Origin: a virus
Length of the DNA: 32,264 nt
IMG/VR virus record: IMGVR_UViG_3300029199_000279
Coordinates: 1-32,264 of that record
Direction: 5' to 3' (one strand)
Below the pieces are notes generated by a model, which ran no database searches, had not been told where the DNA came from, and saw only the letters and a list, made by a program, of their open reading frames with translations. Shown here in pieces: positions 1 through 6,809 of the stretch. Both the position numbers and the translations under genes were made by a program. Positions within the stretch are counted from its first letter, which is position 1. Each line of letters begins with the position of its first letter.

Positions 1-620
1 CCCAGTTTCAGGCACGCCACGCCGGTCGTGCCCGAGCCCATGAACTGGTCGAGCACCAGGTCGCCGGGATTGGTGTAGAGCGAAACCAGATCAGCCATGA
101 GCGGCACCGGCTTCTCGGTCGGGTGGCCGCCGTAGCGACCCACGTTCACCGGGTGCGTGAACACCCCGCGTCGCCCCCCCCCGTTCCATTTGCGATGCCC
201 CGGTCCGCACCAGCAGGTGACCGCGCACTCGAACCCGCGCGCCGCCCCCTGGCCGTTGAAGCGCGGCGCGGCGTCCGGTTTCACCCAGGCGAGCGTGGTG
301 TCCCACTTCGCTCCGGCGTCCTGCAGAACGTCGCGCCAGGCCCGCACGCCCTCGGCCAGGCAGAACAGGACGGCCCATCCGCGCGCGGCCTCCACGACTG
401 CACGGGCCACATCGGCGCGGAGGGCGTTGATTCCCTCGAAGCCCAGATCCTCCATCGCGCTTTGGCCGCCAAGGGCGCGCTTTCTGCCCTTCGAGGCGTG
501 CAGTTCGTCCTCGTAGGGCGGGTCCGAGATCACATGGTCGACCGGCCCAAGCCCCGCCATGACCTCAAGGCAGTCGCCGTGGTAAAGCGTCGCCGCGCCG
601 ATGGTGACCGCCCCGCTCAT
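1..620 (-). CDS. Site-specific DNA methyltransferase (beta-class order), 3' end outside window
   Basis: The gene starts at an ATG at 620 and reads 206 codons before running off the left edge. It likely transfers a methyl group from S-adenosylmethionine to an exocyclic amino group of DNA. The catalytic motif DPPY lies near residue 34, a middle region near residues 40-160 would hold target recognition, and the SAM-binding motif FMGSGTT comes near the C-terminus, preceded by the usual HPTEKP segment. This motif order is that of beta-class N4/N6 methylases. The start overlaps the stop of the upstream primase gene by four bases (ATGA), so translation is probably coupled. No restriction enzyme is visible beside it, so it is more likely an orphan phage methylase protecting phage DNA. 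Target base and recognition sequence cannot be read from sequence alone. Confidence 0.9.
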   Translation of the reverse strand, partial: MSGAVTIGAATLYHGDCLEVMAGLGPVDHVISDPPYEDELHASKGRKRALGGQSAMEDLGFEGINALRADVARAVVEAARGWAVLFCLAEGVRAWRDVLQDAGAKWDTTLAWVKPDAAPRFNGQGAARGFECAVTCWCGPGHRKWNGGGRRGVFTHPVNVGRYGGHPTEKPVPLMADLVSLYTNPGDLVLDQFMGSGTTGVACLKL

Positions 621-1639
621 TCGACCAACCCTCCGTCCTCATCGACGGTCGCGGGCCTGGACGCAATCAGCATGTCGTTGAAGTCCATCCCCGGCGTGGG
701 GCGTGCCACCCGCACCCGGCGTCCATGGCCCGCGTGGAACCCGACCGCCTTGGCCAGCGTCTTTTCCAGCGCGCCCTGATCGCCGTCCGCGTCCACGCAC
801 AGCATCAGGTCCTTGACGACCGGGGGCAGGTCGAGCGCCGCCATGTTCCCCAGGCTCCCCGCCGCCCAAACGGGCAGCCCGGTCGCCAGCATCACCGACA
901 GTGCCGTCTCGATCCCTTCCGCCACGCCCAGCTTCGGCGCGGCTGGGCATAGCCGGATGGCCCCGCCCCACACCGCGCCCGCCATCTTCTTCGGGCTGCT
1001 CACCCGCGCCTTGCCCGATCCGTCCGGCAGCAGGAATGTTCGATGGATGCCCGAAACCCGCCGCTGCCCGTCCTGCACCGCCGCCACCATGGCCGGGAAC
1101 ATCAGCCCCGTATCGGCGTGCCGCAGGCTGGGGTGGAAGCGCAGCGTCGGCGGAACGCCGCCAAGGGCCTCGACTTCGATCCCGCGCGCCCGCAGGTAAG
1201 TCTCGACCAGAGTGCCCACAGCCGGGCGGCTTTCCGCCCACACGCCGCGCGCCCAGGCGATCCGGTCTTCCTTCTCGCGGTCGATGTCTTCCCGTTTGGG
1301 CCGCGCGATGGGTTTGGCCTTGGGCCGCGTGCGGCCTTGCGCGTCCGGCTGCAGCCCGGCGCGCACGGCCAGGTCCTCGACCGCCTCCGCGAACGACATG
1401 CCGAACCGCTCGCGCACCCAGTCGATGGCATCGCCGTGCCATCCGCAACCGAAGCAGTGCGCGAATCCCTTATCCTCGTTGACCGAGAACGACGGCGTCT
1501 TTTCCGAATGGAACGGGCAACAACCCCAGAACTCGCGGCCACGGCGCTTCAGCGCCACATCCGCGCCAATCATGTCGACCAGCCCGGTGCGCGCCCGCAC
1601 CTCGTCCAGGAACCGCTCGTCGAACCGCCCGCCCGTCAT
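617..1639 (-). CDS. DnaG-like primase with CHC2 zinc finger and Toprim domain
   Basis: This 340-residue protein probably makes RNA primers for phage DNA replication. The N-terminus holds a CHC2-type zinc finger (C41, H44, C62, C65) in the typical CPFHSEKTPSF and HCFGCG contexts. The C-terminal half holds a Toprim domain, with the glutamate motif VAEGIETALS near residues 239-248 and the metal-binding CVDADGD near 280. The layout matches phage primase/Toprim proteins that lack a helicase domain. No helicase is visible in the window. It overlaps both neighbours by four bases (ATGA junctions) inside a leftward replication operon that starts at the cro-like gene. The start ATG at 1639 is chosen for the overlap and the family N-terminus (FLDEVRARTGLVDMIG). 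Confidence 0.93.
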   Translation of the reverse strand: MTGGRFDERFLDEVRARTGLVDMIGADVALKRRGREFWGCCPFHSEKTPSFSVNEDKGFAHCFGCGWHGDAIDWVRERFGMSFAEAVEDLAVRAGLQPDAQGRTRPKAKPIARPKREDIDREKEDRIAWARGVWAESRPAVGTLVETYLRARGIEVEALGGVPPTLRFHPSLRHADTGLMFPAMVAAVQDGQRRVSGIHRTFLLPDGSGKARVSSPKKMAGAVWGGAIRLCPAAPKLGVAEGIETALSVMLATGLPVWAAGSLGNMAALDLPPVVKDLMLCVDADGDQGALEKTLAKAVGFHAGHGRRVRVARPTPGMDFNDMLIASRPATVDEDGGLVE

Positions 1640-2022
1640 TCCGCCGCCTCCCCGATCCGCTCGTGGACGGCGCGGATGCCGTCGCCGGTTTCGCGTTCAA
1701 TGGTGGCCGCGACCTGCGTCAGCAGTCCCAGGGGCGACGCGGCGGGCGCGAAGGAATCCACTCCCTCCCGGCCCAGATGGCTATCCAGGTCCGCCGCCGA
1801 ATACCCGGCCTGCAGCAGAAGCGACAGCAGCACGCAGGCGTCGTCCATGATGGCGTCCATGGCGCTGCCGGTCTTAAGGCCCTTGACGAACGCCTCGCGC
1901 ACCGCGCCCGTGCGGTCGAAACCGACCGAGAGCACCCATTCCTGGCCCTGCCACTCGACGGTCTCGCTGATTTTCATCCGCCGGTTCGGCAGCCGGTCCT
2001 GGCGCGGGCATTCATCGGTCAT
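1636..2022 (-). CDS. TSCPD-domain (ribonucleotide reductase C-terminal-like) protein
   Basis: A protein of 128 residues. The segment FVKGLKTGSAMDAIMDDACV, followed by LSLLLQAGYSAADLDSHLGR and a terminal SPLG motif, resembles the TSCPD domain found at the C-terminus of some ribonucleotide reductases and as free-standing phage proteins. The conserved TSCPD cysteine is not evident, so metal or redox activity should not be assumed. A role in nucleotide metabolism or replication is inferred from its place directly upstream of the primase. The ATG at 2022 is preferred over an in-frame TTG at 2037 because a GAAGGGGG Shine-Dalgarno sequence lies about seven bases before the ATG. It overlaps the gene upstream (stop at 2012) and the primase (ATGA). 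Confidence 0.72.
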   Translation of the reverse strand: MTDECPRQDRLPNRRMKISETVEWQGQEWVLSVGFDRTGAVREAFVKGLKTGSAMDAIMDDACVLLSLLLQAGYSAADLDSHLGREGVDSFAPAASPLGLLTQVAATIERETGDGIRAVHERIGEAAE

Positions 2023-2323
2023 GGCCGCCCCCTTCAAGGGCGACCAGCGCGCCCGCCAGGTAGTTGATGCCGCCCAGGATTTCCGCCCGCGCGCGGGCCG
2101 TATCGCCCGCCTGCGCGAACCGCGCGGCTTCCTGTGCCTTCTTCTGCGCCTGGCCCAGCGGGAACCCGACGCCCACCATGGCCGTGATCGCCATCATCGG
2201 CTGGCGCTCGAACGGCTCGCCCGATGCGTGCCGGTCCCGGCCCTTGCCTTCGGCGGCCTCCGTCAGGGCTGCCTGCAGAACGGCGGCCAGCGTCTCGTAT
2301 CCCTTGGGGGCAGGGGGTTTCAT
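2012..2323 (-). CDS. Small phage protein of unknown function
   Basis: A 103-residue protein of unrecognised family. It is helix-rich and charged, with alanine-rich stretches (LAAVLQAALTEAAEG; AQKKAQEAARFAQ) and a C-terminal segment ILGGINYLAGALVALEGG. No signal peptide or clear membrane span is present. The start at 2323 overlaps the stop of the CII-like gene (ATGA at 2320-2323), and its end overlaps the TSCPD gene, so it is embedded in a tightly coupled operon. The longer reading frame upstream of 2323 is only a shadow of the CII-like gene. Position suggests a replication or regulatory accessory role, but nothing in the sequence proves this. Confidence 0.8.
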   Translation of the reverse strand: MKPPAPKGYETLAAVLQAALTEAAEGKGRDRHASGEPFERQPMMAITAMVGVGFPLGQAQKKAQEAARFAQAGDTARARAEILGGINYLAGALVALEGGGHDR

Positions 2324-2835
2324 TCCCGGTCCTCCCCGCGCTCGACAGCCTCCAGTGCCTTGTCGATCCGCGCCAGCACCTCCATGGCCTCGGCCACCTC
2401 GCGGCGAAGCTCCATGGACCGGACCTCGTCCGCCGTGATGGTGCCGCCGTGCGCGAACGCCTCGCCCAGCTTGCCGATGGCTTCGCCCGCCTCCTTGGCC
2501 AGCGCGCCCAGGTGCTCGACCCATTGCGCGTCGCCCGTGGTTGGCGGCTTGGGGATCAGCAGGTATCCCTGCAGGTCCGCCATGGCGCGGGTGACCATCG
2601 GGCACCCGGCGTCGGCCTCCAGGTCGGCGACCACGTCGATGGGCGCGAACATGGCCTCGTGCGCCCGCCCGTACCGCCCGATGCGCTGGTAATCGACCCG
2701 TGTGATGGACGCCGCCGATTCCTGGCCGCCGACCGCCTTGGTCAGCCGCCGGAACGCGGCCTTGAGCGCCATGTACGAACAGGCCGGAAAGGCCCGCCCC
2801 AGGGAATCCGATTGTGAATTGTGATGCCCGCTCAT
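2320..2835 (-). CDS. Phage regulatory protein, CII-like
   Basis: A 171-residue protein. Residues 22-90 resemble the phage regulatory CII family (PF06892-like): MALKAAFRRLTKAVGGQESA leads to a helix-turn-helix-like stretch and then FAPIDVVADLEADAG and PMVTRAMADLQGYLL, a pattern typical of that family. It is therefore probably a DNA-binding transcriptional regulator. The C-terminal third is a charged helical region. The start ATG at 2835 has a GGGGGAG ribosome-binding site eight bases upstream. It lies just downstream of the cro-like gene in the same leftward direction, the position expected for a lambda cII-type gene. A 66-codon gene on the opposite strand separates it from cro. Confidence 0.72.
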   Translation of the reverse strand: MSGHHNSQSDSLGRAFPACSYMALKAAFRRLTKAVGGQESAASITRVDYQRIGRYGRAHEAMFAPIDVVADLEADAGCPMVTRAMADLQGYLLIPKPPTTGDAQWVEHLGALAKEAGEAIGKLGEAFAHGGTITADEVRSMELRREVAEAMEVLARIDKALEAVERGEDRE

Positions 2836-2894
2836 GCGTAAACTCCCCCGGCTTGCGCGGTGCTTAGCAAGCCCGTCCATGCCATGCTGGGACC

Positions 2895-3095
2895 ATGGAA
2901 AAGCAACCGAATCGATTGGAAACACTGGCCGCGCTCTGTGAGCAGAAGCTGCTGGCCGACCCGAACCACCCGCGTGCGAAGCGCCTTGCGCGCGACCTTG
3001 CGACGTTCCGGGCGGCGCAGAGGACCGGGGACCGCATATCCCGCCAGGACGGGGCAAACGCGCCAGAGGGTGCAGAAGGAAAGGAAGATCGGTGA
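2895..3095 (+). CDS. Small protein opposite the leftward early operon
   Basis: A 66-residue ORF with composition like a real basic helical protein (LETLAALCEQKLLADPNHPR, then KRLARDLATFRAAQR). No family is recognised. It lies on the plus strand between the minus-strand cro-like and CII-like genes, starting 59 bases from the CII-like start and ending two bases before the cro-like stop. If transcribed, its RNA would be antisense to the leader between cro and the CII-like gene. The ribosome-binding site is weak (GGGA just before the ATG). It might be a regulatory small protein, an antisense transcript or a chance ORF. Confidence 0.5.
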   Translation: MEKQPNRLETLAALCEQKLLADPNHPRAKRLARDLATFRAAQRTGDRISRQDGANAPEGAEGKEDR

Positions 3096-3097
3096 CA

Positions 3098-3313
3098 TCA
3101 TCCGCCGCAGCCCCCGACCACTCTCTTCAGGTCGAAAAAATCGTTCGGCAGAACCTCTCCATTGGTTCCTTCGATAATCTTTTCCATAACCTGATGTGTC
3201 GGGGCGCGGTTGTCGGCGATGATCCGGGCAATGGTCGATTGCGGCACGCCGATTCGTCTGGCGAACCAGGCTTTGCTGCGTTCTTCCTTTTTGAGCCAAT
3301 CTTCAAGCCGCAT
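3098..3313 (-). CDS. Cro-like transcriptional repressor (HTH)
   Basis: A 71-residue single-domain helix-turn-helix protein. After the N-terminal MRLEDWLKKEERSKAWFARR comes IGVPQSTIARIIADNRAPTH, a clear HTH. The end contains GEVLPNDFF, typical of Cro/YdaS-type phage repressors. It is divergent from the CI-like repressor gene, and its promoter carries the operator at 3353-3366 between a TTGACA -35 box (3370-3375, minus strand) and the start. It probably competes with CI for the shared operators and commits the phage to lytic growth. The start at 3313 fits the family length; the longer frame upstream would run through the operators. Confidence 0.88.
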   Translation of the reverse strand: MRLEDWLKKEERSKAWFARRIGVPQSTIARIIADNRAPTHQVMEKIIEGTNGEVLPNDFFDLKRVVGGCGG

Positions 3314-3352
3314 ACCGAAACCCTCTCTCGTCAACAGTCTTGGCTTAAGAAA

Positions 3353-3366
3353 GAGCAATATCGCTC
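3353..3366. promoter_or_regulatory. Operator (14-bp palindrome) in the leftward cro promoter
   Basis: The site is GAGCAATATCGCTC, an interrupted dyad with GAGC/GCTC arms. It sits immediately after a TTGACA -35 hexamer on the minus strand (3370-3375), in the -35/-10 spacer of the promoter for the cro-like gene. The same site in reverse orientation occurs at 4557-4570. It is probably the binding site of CI and/or Cro. Confidence 0.82.
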
Positions 3367-3369
3367 TTT

Positions 3370-3375
3370 TGTCAA
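3370..3375 (-). promoter_or_regulatory. -35 box of leftward early promoter
   Basis: TTGACA on the minus strand, followed by a 17-base spacer that contains the operator at 3353-3366. The -10 region (about TTTCTT) is weak. The layout matches that of the rightward promoter at 4571. Confidence 0.65.
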
Positions 3376-3389
3376 GAGCGATGTCGCTT
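3376..3389. promoter_or_regulatory. Operator copy 2 (imperfect)
   Basis: GAGCGATGTCGCTT matches the 14-bp consensus GAGCRATATYGCTC with two changes. It lies between the cro promoter -35 box and the repressor gene, so it could control both directions. Confidence 0.65.
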
Positions 3390-3409
3390 GGTGCGGGCGG
3401 GGCTAAAAT

Positions 3410-3423
3410 GAGCGATATTGCGC
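3410..3423. promoter_or_regulatory. Operator copy 3, at the start of the CI transcription unit
   Basis: GAGCGATATTGCGC, next to a TAAAAT -10-like box at 3404-3409. Its position near the expected transcription start would let CI repress its own synthesis. It also overlaps an upstream in-frame ATG (3408), which argues that this ATG is not the true repressor start. Confidence 0.65.
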
Positions 3424-3440
3424 GGAAAGGAGTATTGATC

Positions 3441-4202
3441 GTGGCGAAGGAAGCTGAACAGACCGCCCGCAAGCGGGTCGAGAAGGCAATGAAGATAACC
3501 GGCTGGAAGCCATCGCGGCTTGCCAAGGAGGCTGGTATTGCCGTTTCGACTTTAACTCGTTTCCTCTACCGCGATCCCGGCTACACCTTAAGCCTGCCAA
3601 CGCTTGCCAAGATTGATGAGGCTGTTCGCTTGTACTTGGATCGGCAGCCGTTTTCACCGCAGACCATTCAATGGCGTCTTGAATACTTCGGCGATGCCGG
3701 TGCTGCGCTGGAGCCCACAAATTCCGACATCATCACCATCCATGTGCGCGGTGCGGTGCAGGCCGGGCACTGGGCCGAGGCCATGGAATGGCCGGTCGAC
3801 GACTGGCAAAAGATATCCCTCCCGCGCCCGGACGGTCACCGCAGTTACTTCGGATTGCGCGTGCGCGGCCCCTCCATGAACCAGGTTTATCCTGACGGCA
3901 CGATCCTGGTCTGCGTGCCGTTCCACGACTACGACCATGGGCTGGAGGACGGCGACCACGTCATCGTCCAGCGTTGGCAGTCCGGCCAGGTCGAGGCCAC
4001 GGTGAAGGAGCTTCGACGCGGGCCGGAAGGCGCGGTCTGGCTCTGGCCGCGCTCCGATCACCCGGAGCACCAGGCCCCGATAGCCTTGCCGCGCAACGGC
4101 CAGGACCACCCGGACTACGACGGCACCGACGAAATCCGCGTGGTCGCCGTCGTTGTCGCGGACTACCGCGTCCGCAACCGCAAGGGGGCGGGCGATGGCT
4201 GA
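3441..4202 (+). CDS. CI-like phage repressor with S24 (LexA) peptidase domain
   Basis: A 253-residue lysogeny repressor. The N-terminus carries a helix-turn-helix (KPSRLAKEAGIAVSTLTRFL). The C-terminal half is an S24/LexA-like self-cleavage and oligomerisation domain: the catalytic serine lies in LRVRGPSMNQVYPDG, followed by the GDHVIV strand and a conserved lysine in VKEL. Induction by RecA-stimulated autocleavage is therefore likely. The GTG start at 3441 is preferred because AAAGGAG (3426-3432) sits eight bases upstream. An in-frame ATG at 3408 lies within the operator and promoter region. The gene overlaps the following membrane-protein gene by eight bases. Operators flank this two-gene unit on both sides. 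Confidence 0.92.
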   Translation: MAKEAEQTARKRVEKAMKITGWKPSRLAKEAGIAVSTLTRFLYRDPGYTLSLPTLAKIDEAVRLYLDRQPFSPQTIQWRLEYFGDAGAALEPTNSDIITIHVRGAVQAGHWAEAMEWPVDDWQKISLPRPDGHRSYFGLRVRGPSMNQVYPDGTILVCVPFHDYDHGLEDGDHVIVQRWQSGQVEATVKELRRGPEGAVWLWPRSDHPEHQAPIALPRNGQDHPDYDGTDEIRVVAVVVADYRVRNRKGAGDG

Positions 4203-4494
4203 CGACGAAGACGACATCGGCTGGGACGATATCGCCGCCGCCAGGGCCGCGCCGAAACAGCGCGGCCTTCCGCTCATCTACCACCGCCCGCTGATCATCC
4301 CCATCCTGCGCATCGCCGGGTGGGCGGCGCTCTTGGGCGCACCCGTGGCCGTCGCTGCCCTGGGGCGGCCCGGCATCTGGCTAGCCGCCGGGGCTATTGG
4401 CGGGGCTGTTGGGTGCCTCGCCAGCGCCGAGGCCCTGGCCATCCTGGCCGACATCCGCGACGAACTCGCCGACCGCCGCCGCCCCAGGAAATAA
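4195..4494 (+). CDS. Small membrane protein cotranscribed with the repressor
   Basis: A 99-residue protein with an acidic N-terminus (MADDEDDIGWDDIAAAR), then two probable transmembrane segments near residues 33-57 (PIIPILRIAGWAALL region) and 60-80 (glycine/alanine-rich), and a short basic tail. Family not recognised. It overlaps the repressor stop by eight bases, so it is probably expressed in the lysogen together with CI. Genes in this place often alter the lysogen, for example by superinfection exclusion, but that is only inference here. Confidence 0.8.
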   Translation: MADDEDDIGWDDIAAARAAPKQRGLPLIYHRPLIIPILRIAGWAALLGAPVAVAALGRPGIWLAAGAIGGAVGCLASAEALAILADIRDELADRRRPRK

Positions 4495-4518
4495 ACCCGA
4501 AACACCCTTCCGACCGTA

Positions 4519-4534
4519 GCGCCCTGACAGGCGC
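4519..4534 (+). terminator. Possible weak terminator after the repressor unit
   Basis: GCGCC and GGCGC form a five-base stem with a six-base loop, followed by GAATTT. It stands 25 bases after the membrane-protein stop and before the rightward early promoter. The short stem and lack of a T-run make this tentative. Confidence 0.3.
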
Positions 4535-4556
4535 GAATTTGCCGCGCCGGAAAATA

Positions 4557-4593
4557 GAGCGATATTGCTCTTGACAAAGTTGCGATATTGCTC
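4557..4593 (+). promoter_or_regulatory. Rightward early promoter with two operators
   Basis: Operators lie at 4557-4570 (GAGCGATATTGCTC) and 4580-4593 (TTGCGATATTGCTC), with a TTGACA -35 hexamer at 4571-4576 between them. The second operator fills the -35/-10 spacer exactly as at the cro promoter. The -10 region is weak. This promoter would drive the plus-strand operon from 4630 onward, including SSB, DGR1 and perhaps the recombinase, under CI control. The 4495-4629 gap holds nothing else recognisable apart from the weak hairpin at 4519. Confidence 0.75.
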
Positions 4594-4629
4594 TTTCCTT
4601 CGAAGCGTCAAACGGACGGAGGCTTAGCA

Positions 4630-4830
4630 ATGCTCACCAATCGCATCACCCGCCCCGAGGCCCCGAGCCACGGTCGCGTTCAGGAAATGGCCAAGATCAT
4701 CGCAGACACCGCCCGCGAAAAGGGCGAAGTCACACGCCGTGACCTGTTGGCCAAGGGTTTCACCCCCGCCGAGATAGACCGCCTCGGCGACCGCGCCATG
4801 GCCGCCAGCCGAGCGGGTAGGGAGGGCTGA
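4630..4830 (+). CDS. Small early protein, unknown function
   Basis: A 66-residue protein of no recognised family. The central part, EVTRRDLLAKGFTPAEIDRLGDRA, looks like a small helical domain of the kind seen in phage early proteins that could bind nucleic acid. The ATG at 4630 has GGAGG seven bases upstream. It is the first gene after the CI-controlled rightward promoter, the position of early regulators in other phages. It ends two bases before the next gene. Confidence 0.75.
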   Translation: MLTNRITRPEAPSHGRVQEMAKIIADTAREKGEVTRRDLLAKGFTPAEIDRLGDRAMAASRAGREG

Positions 4831-4832
4831 TT

Positions 4833-5042
4833 GTGTCGAACGTGATCCCTCAGACTCTCAACAACCTGACCTCGGGTCCCAGCGAATTCGGCCATGAGAT
4901 TTCCGTGTGCGCCGAGCGCGACCAGCACGACACCACTGTGGTGATGGCCGCCGATGGCAAGGACATCGTTTTAACCATCGCCGAGGCCCGCCGCATGGGA
5001 CGCCTCCTTGAAAAGGTGGCCCGAAAGGCGGGTGGCAAATGA
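4833..5042 (+). CDS. Small early protein, unknown function
   Basis: A 69-residue protein starting at GTG 4833. No family is recognised. The visible pattern is a beta-rich centre (HDTTVVMAADGKDIVLTI) followed by a basic helix ending EKVARKAGGK. Its stop TGA overlaps the start of the next small gene (ATGA at 5039-5042). It belongs to a chain of overlapping small early genes. Confidence 0.72.
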   Translation: MSNVIPQTLNNLTSGPSEFGHEISVCAERDQHDTTVVMAADGKDIVLTIAEARRMGRLLEKVARKAGGK

Positions 5043-5170
5043 GCACCATCCCCGCACCCGTTCTCGCCCGCTGGCGCGCCGACGCCCACCGGGTTGTGAC
5101 CGACCCTTCCTCAACCGAAAGCCTCCGCCGTTTGGCGTGGGCCTTCCTCAAGCAATGGAGGTTTTCATGA
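5039..5170 (+). CDS. 43-residue micro-protein in the early operon
   Basis: A 43-codon gene tied to both neighbours by ATGA overlaps (5039-5042 and 5167-5170), which is strong evidence that it is translated. The product contains VLARWRADAHRVVTDP and ends in LRRLAWAFLKQWRFS, a basic aromatic helix. No known family is recognised. Its last codons contain GGAGG, which can serve as the ribosome-binding site of the next gene. Confidence 0.68.
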   Translation: MSTIPAPVLARWRADAHRVVTDPSSTESLRRLAWAFLKQWRFS

Positions 5171-5559
5171 CCGACAATCCCAAGGCGGCGGACGGGCGCT
5201 CCCTGCCCACCGCCTTCACCTTTGGCCAGTTCTTGCAGCTTCTCGAAGACGGCGAGTTCCACGGCGAACTCTCCGACGCCCTGCAGGAGATCAACGCCAA
5301 GCTCTCGCAGTACGTCCTCGACTACGGCGGTAAGCCCAAGGGCAAGCTGACCATCGCCCTCGATTTCACCCTCGACAAAGGCGTGTTTGAGATCACGGGC
5401 GACTACACCGTGAAGCTGCCCAAGGCCCCGCGCGGCAAGACCGTCGCGTGGTCCACCGCCGAGAACCGCTTCACCCCCCAGAACCCCAAACAGATGCAGT
5501 TGTTCGGCGTGCGCGACGTGACGCCAGCCGCCGAAGCCGCGCCCGTGCGCAACGTCTGA
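5167..5559 (+). CDS. Conserved phage early protein, unknown function
   Basis: A 130-residue protein. Residues 20-55 form a helical stretch (FGQFLQLLEDGEFHGELSDA). A beta-rich centre follows (GKLTIALDFTLDKGVFEITG), then basic PKAPRGKT and a section ending KQMQLFGVRDV. I recognise the general pattern as a phage protein usually found beside DUF2303 genes, but no function is known to me. Its start overlaps the 43-residue gene by ATGA and its ribosome-binding site GGAGG lies inside that gene. DUF2303 follows after 25 bases. Confidence 0.8.
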   Translation: MTDNPKAADGRSLPTAFTFGQFLQLLEDGEFHGELSDALQEINAKLSQYVLDYGGKPKGKLTIALDFTLDKGVFEITGDYTVKLPKAPRGKTVAWSTAENRFTPQNPKQMQLFGVRDVTPAAEAAPVRNV

Positions 5560-5584
5560 CGCACCTTAACGAAAGGAGTTTCCC

Positions 5585-6580
5585 ATGCCCGACACCGAAA
5601 CCCAGCGCCCCGACCGGCCCGACACCGTGGCCGACGCGGTCGCCCGCATCGTCCGCGATCACATCCGCCCCGAGGTGGTGACCGTCAAGGGCCAGAAGGG
5701 CGGGCCGGATACCGAGGTTCTCGTCCTGCCGGACGGCCACGGCGGCCTCAAGGCCCATCCGGTCAAGCCCTTCCTCGACCCTTACCGCGACAAGCCGGAG
5801 CGCCGCCAGGGCACCGCCAGGCTGACCGATCTGGACAGCCTGATCGGCCACGTGACCCGCTTCAAGGACGACGGCTCGGCGCTGTTCGCCATCGACAACC
5901 GGGACGCCCCGGCCATCGTCGCGGTTCTCGACTACCACCCGGAAGGGGCCGAGAGCGATCCTCGCTTCGGCACCCACCGCGCGCGCTACGATTTCCCCCT
6001 CTCCGACGAATGGAAGGCATGGCGCACCGTCGATGGCCAGGCTCTCGATCAGATCGACTTCGCCGAGTTCCTGGAAGACCGCATCGTCGATGTCATGGCC
6101 CCGCCACAGTTCCTGACCGCGCGGGTCGACCCCAACGCCCCCAAGGAGGACGAGCCCGACGAGGACGCCGACAAGCGCCTTCTCGACTTGGTCTCCAAGA
6201 TCGGCGGCAGGGTCTGCGGCCCCTCTCGCCTGATGGAACTGGCCAAGGGCTTGCGCATCCACGACCAGCAGACGGTCAAGGAGGTGGTGAACACCACGAC
6301 CGGCGAGGTGCAGATCCAGTTCGAGACCGAGCACCGCGATGCCGAAGGCAAGCCGATCCAGGTCCCGAACCTGTTCCTACTGGCCATCCCAGTCTTCCAC
6401 AACGGCGCGGCCTACCGCGTGCCGGTCAGGCTCCGCTACCGGCTTCGCGCCAGACGCATCACCTGGAGCCTGCAGATGCACCGTCCTGATCTGGTGCAGG
6501 ACCACGCCTTCGACGAAGCCTGCAGGCGGGCCGCCGAGGAAACCGGCCTGCCGCTCTACTTCGGCCAGCCGGAGGAATAA
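5585..6580 (+). CDS. DUF2303 (YfdQ-like) phage protein
   Basis: A 331-residue protein matching the DUF2303/YfdQ family of phage early proteins. Visible family features are the N-terminal DADAVARIV-type helix, HPVKPFLDPYRDKPERR, LDSLIGHVTRFKDDGSALFA, a DYHPEG motif and the FAEFLEDRI segment. The C-terminal part (residues 215-331) is beta-rich and ends in LPLYFGQPEE. The biochemical role of the family is unknown to me; its members lie in early or recombination operons. AAAGGAG precedes the ATG at 5585. It may form a functional pair with the preceding 130-residue protein. Confidence 0.88.
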   Translation: MPDTETQRPDRPDTVADAVARIVRDHIRPEVVTVKGQKGGPDTEVLVLPDGHGGLKAHPVKPFLDPYRDKPERRQGTARLTDLDSLIGHVTRFKDDGSALFAIDNRDAPAIVAVLDYHPEGAESDPRFGTHRARYDFPLSDEWKAWRTVDGQALDQIDFAEFLEDRIVDVMAPPQFLTARVDPNAPKEDEPDEDADKRLLDLVSKIGGRVCGPSRLMELAKGLRIHDQQTVKEVVNTTTGEVQIQFETEHRDAEGKPIQVPNLFLLAIPVFHNGAAYRVPVRLRYRLRARRITWSLQMHRPDLVQDHAFDEACRRAAEETGLPLYFGQPEE

Positions 6581-6584
6581 GGCC

Positions 6585-6809
6585 ATGCGCGGCGGAACCA
6601 TCGGCACGGCCCCACAGGCCCGCAACCTCGACGCCAACCGGCTCTACCCGGAAGAGCAGGCCCTGCTCGCCGCCGTCCGCCGATGGTTCCGCTACCGCAC
6701 CCCGGAAAACCTTCGCCACGTCGTGCTCGCCGCCAGGGACTGGATCAGGGCCGAGCATCGCCGTGAAGACGGCCACACCCCACAAACCGAAAGGAGGGCG
6801 CTGCAATGA
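6585..6809 (+). CDS. Small early protein, unknown function
   Basis: A 74-residue basic protein. It contains RLYPEEQALLAAVRRWFRYR followed by PENLRHVVLAARDWIRAEHR, two amphipathic helices rich in arginine and tryptophan. No family is recognised. It starts four bases after the DUF2303 stop and overlaps the next small gene by ATGA (6806-6809). AAAGGAGGG near its end is the ribosome-binding site of the next gene. Confidence 0.7.
   Translation: MRGGTIGTAPQARNLDANRLYPEEQALLAAVRRWFRYRTPENLRHVVLAARDWIRAEHRREDGHTPQTERRALQ

Noticed and set aside
1043-2692. A 549-codon plus-strand open frame opposite the primase operon
   Set aside because: Shadow of four coupled minus-strand genes with clear families and ATGA junctions.
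3408-3440. ATG at 3408 as the start of the repressor
   Set aside because: It overlaps an operator and lies at or before the likely transcription start; GTG 3441 has AAAGGAG at ideal spacing.
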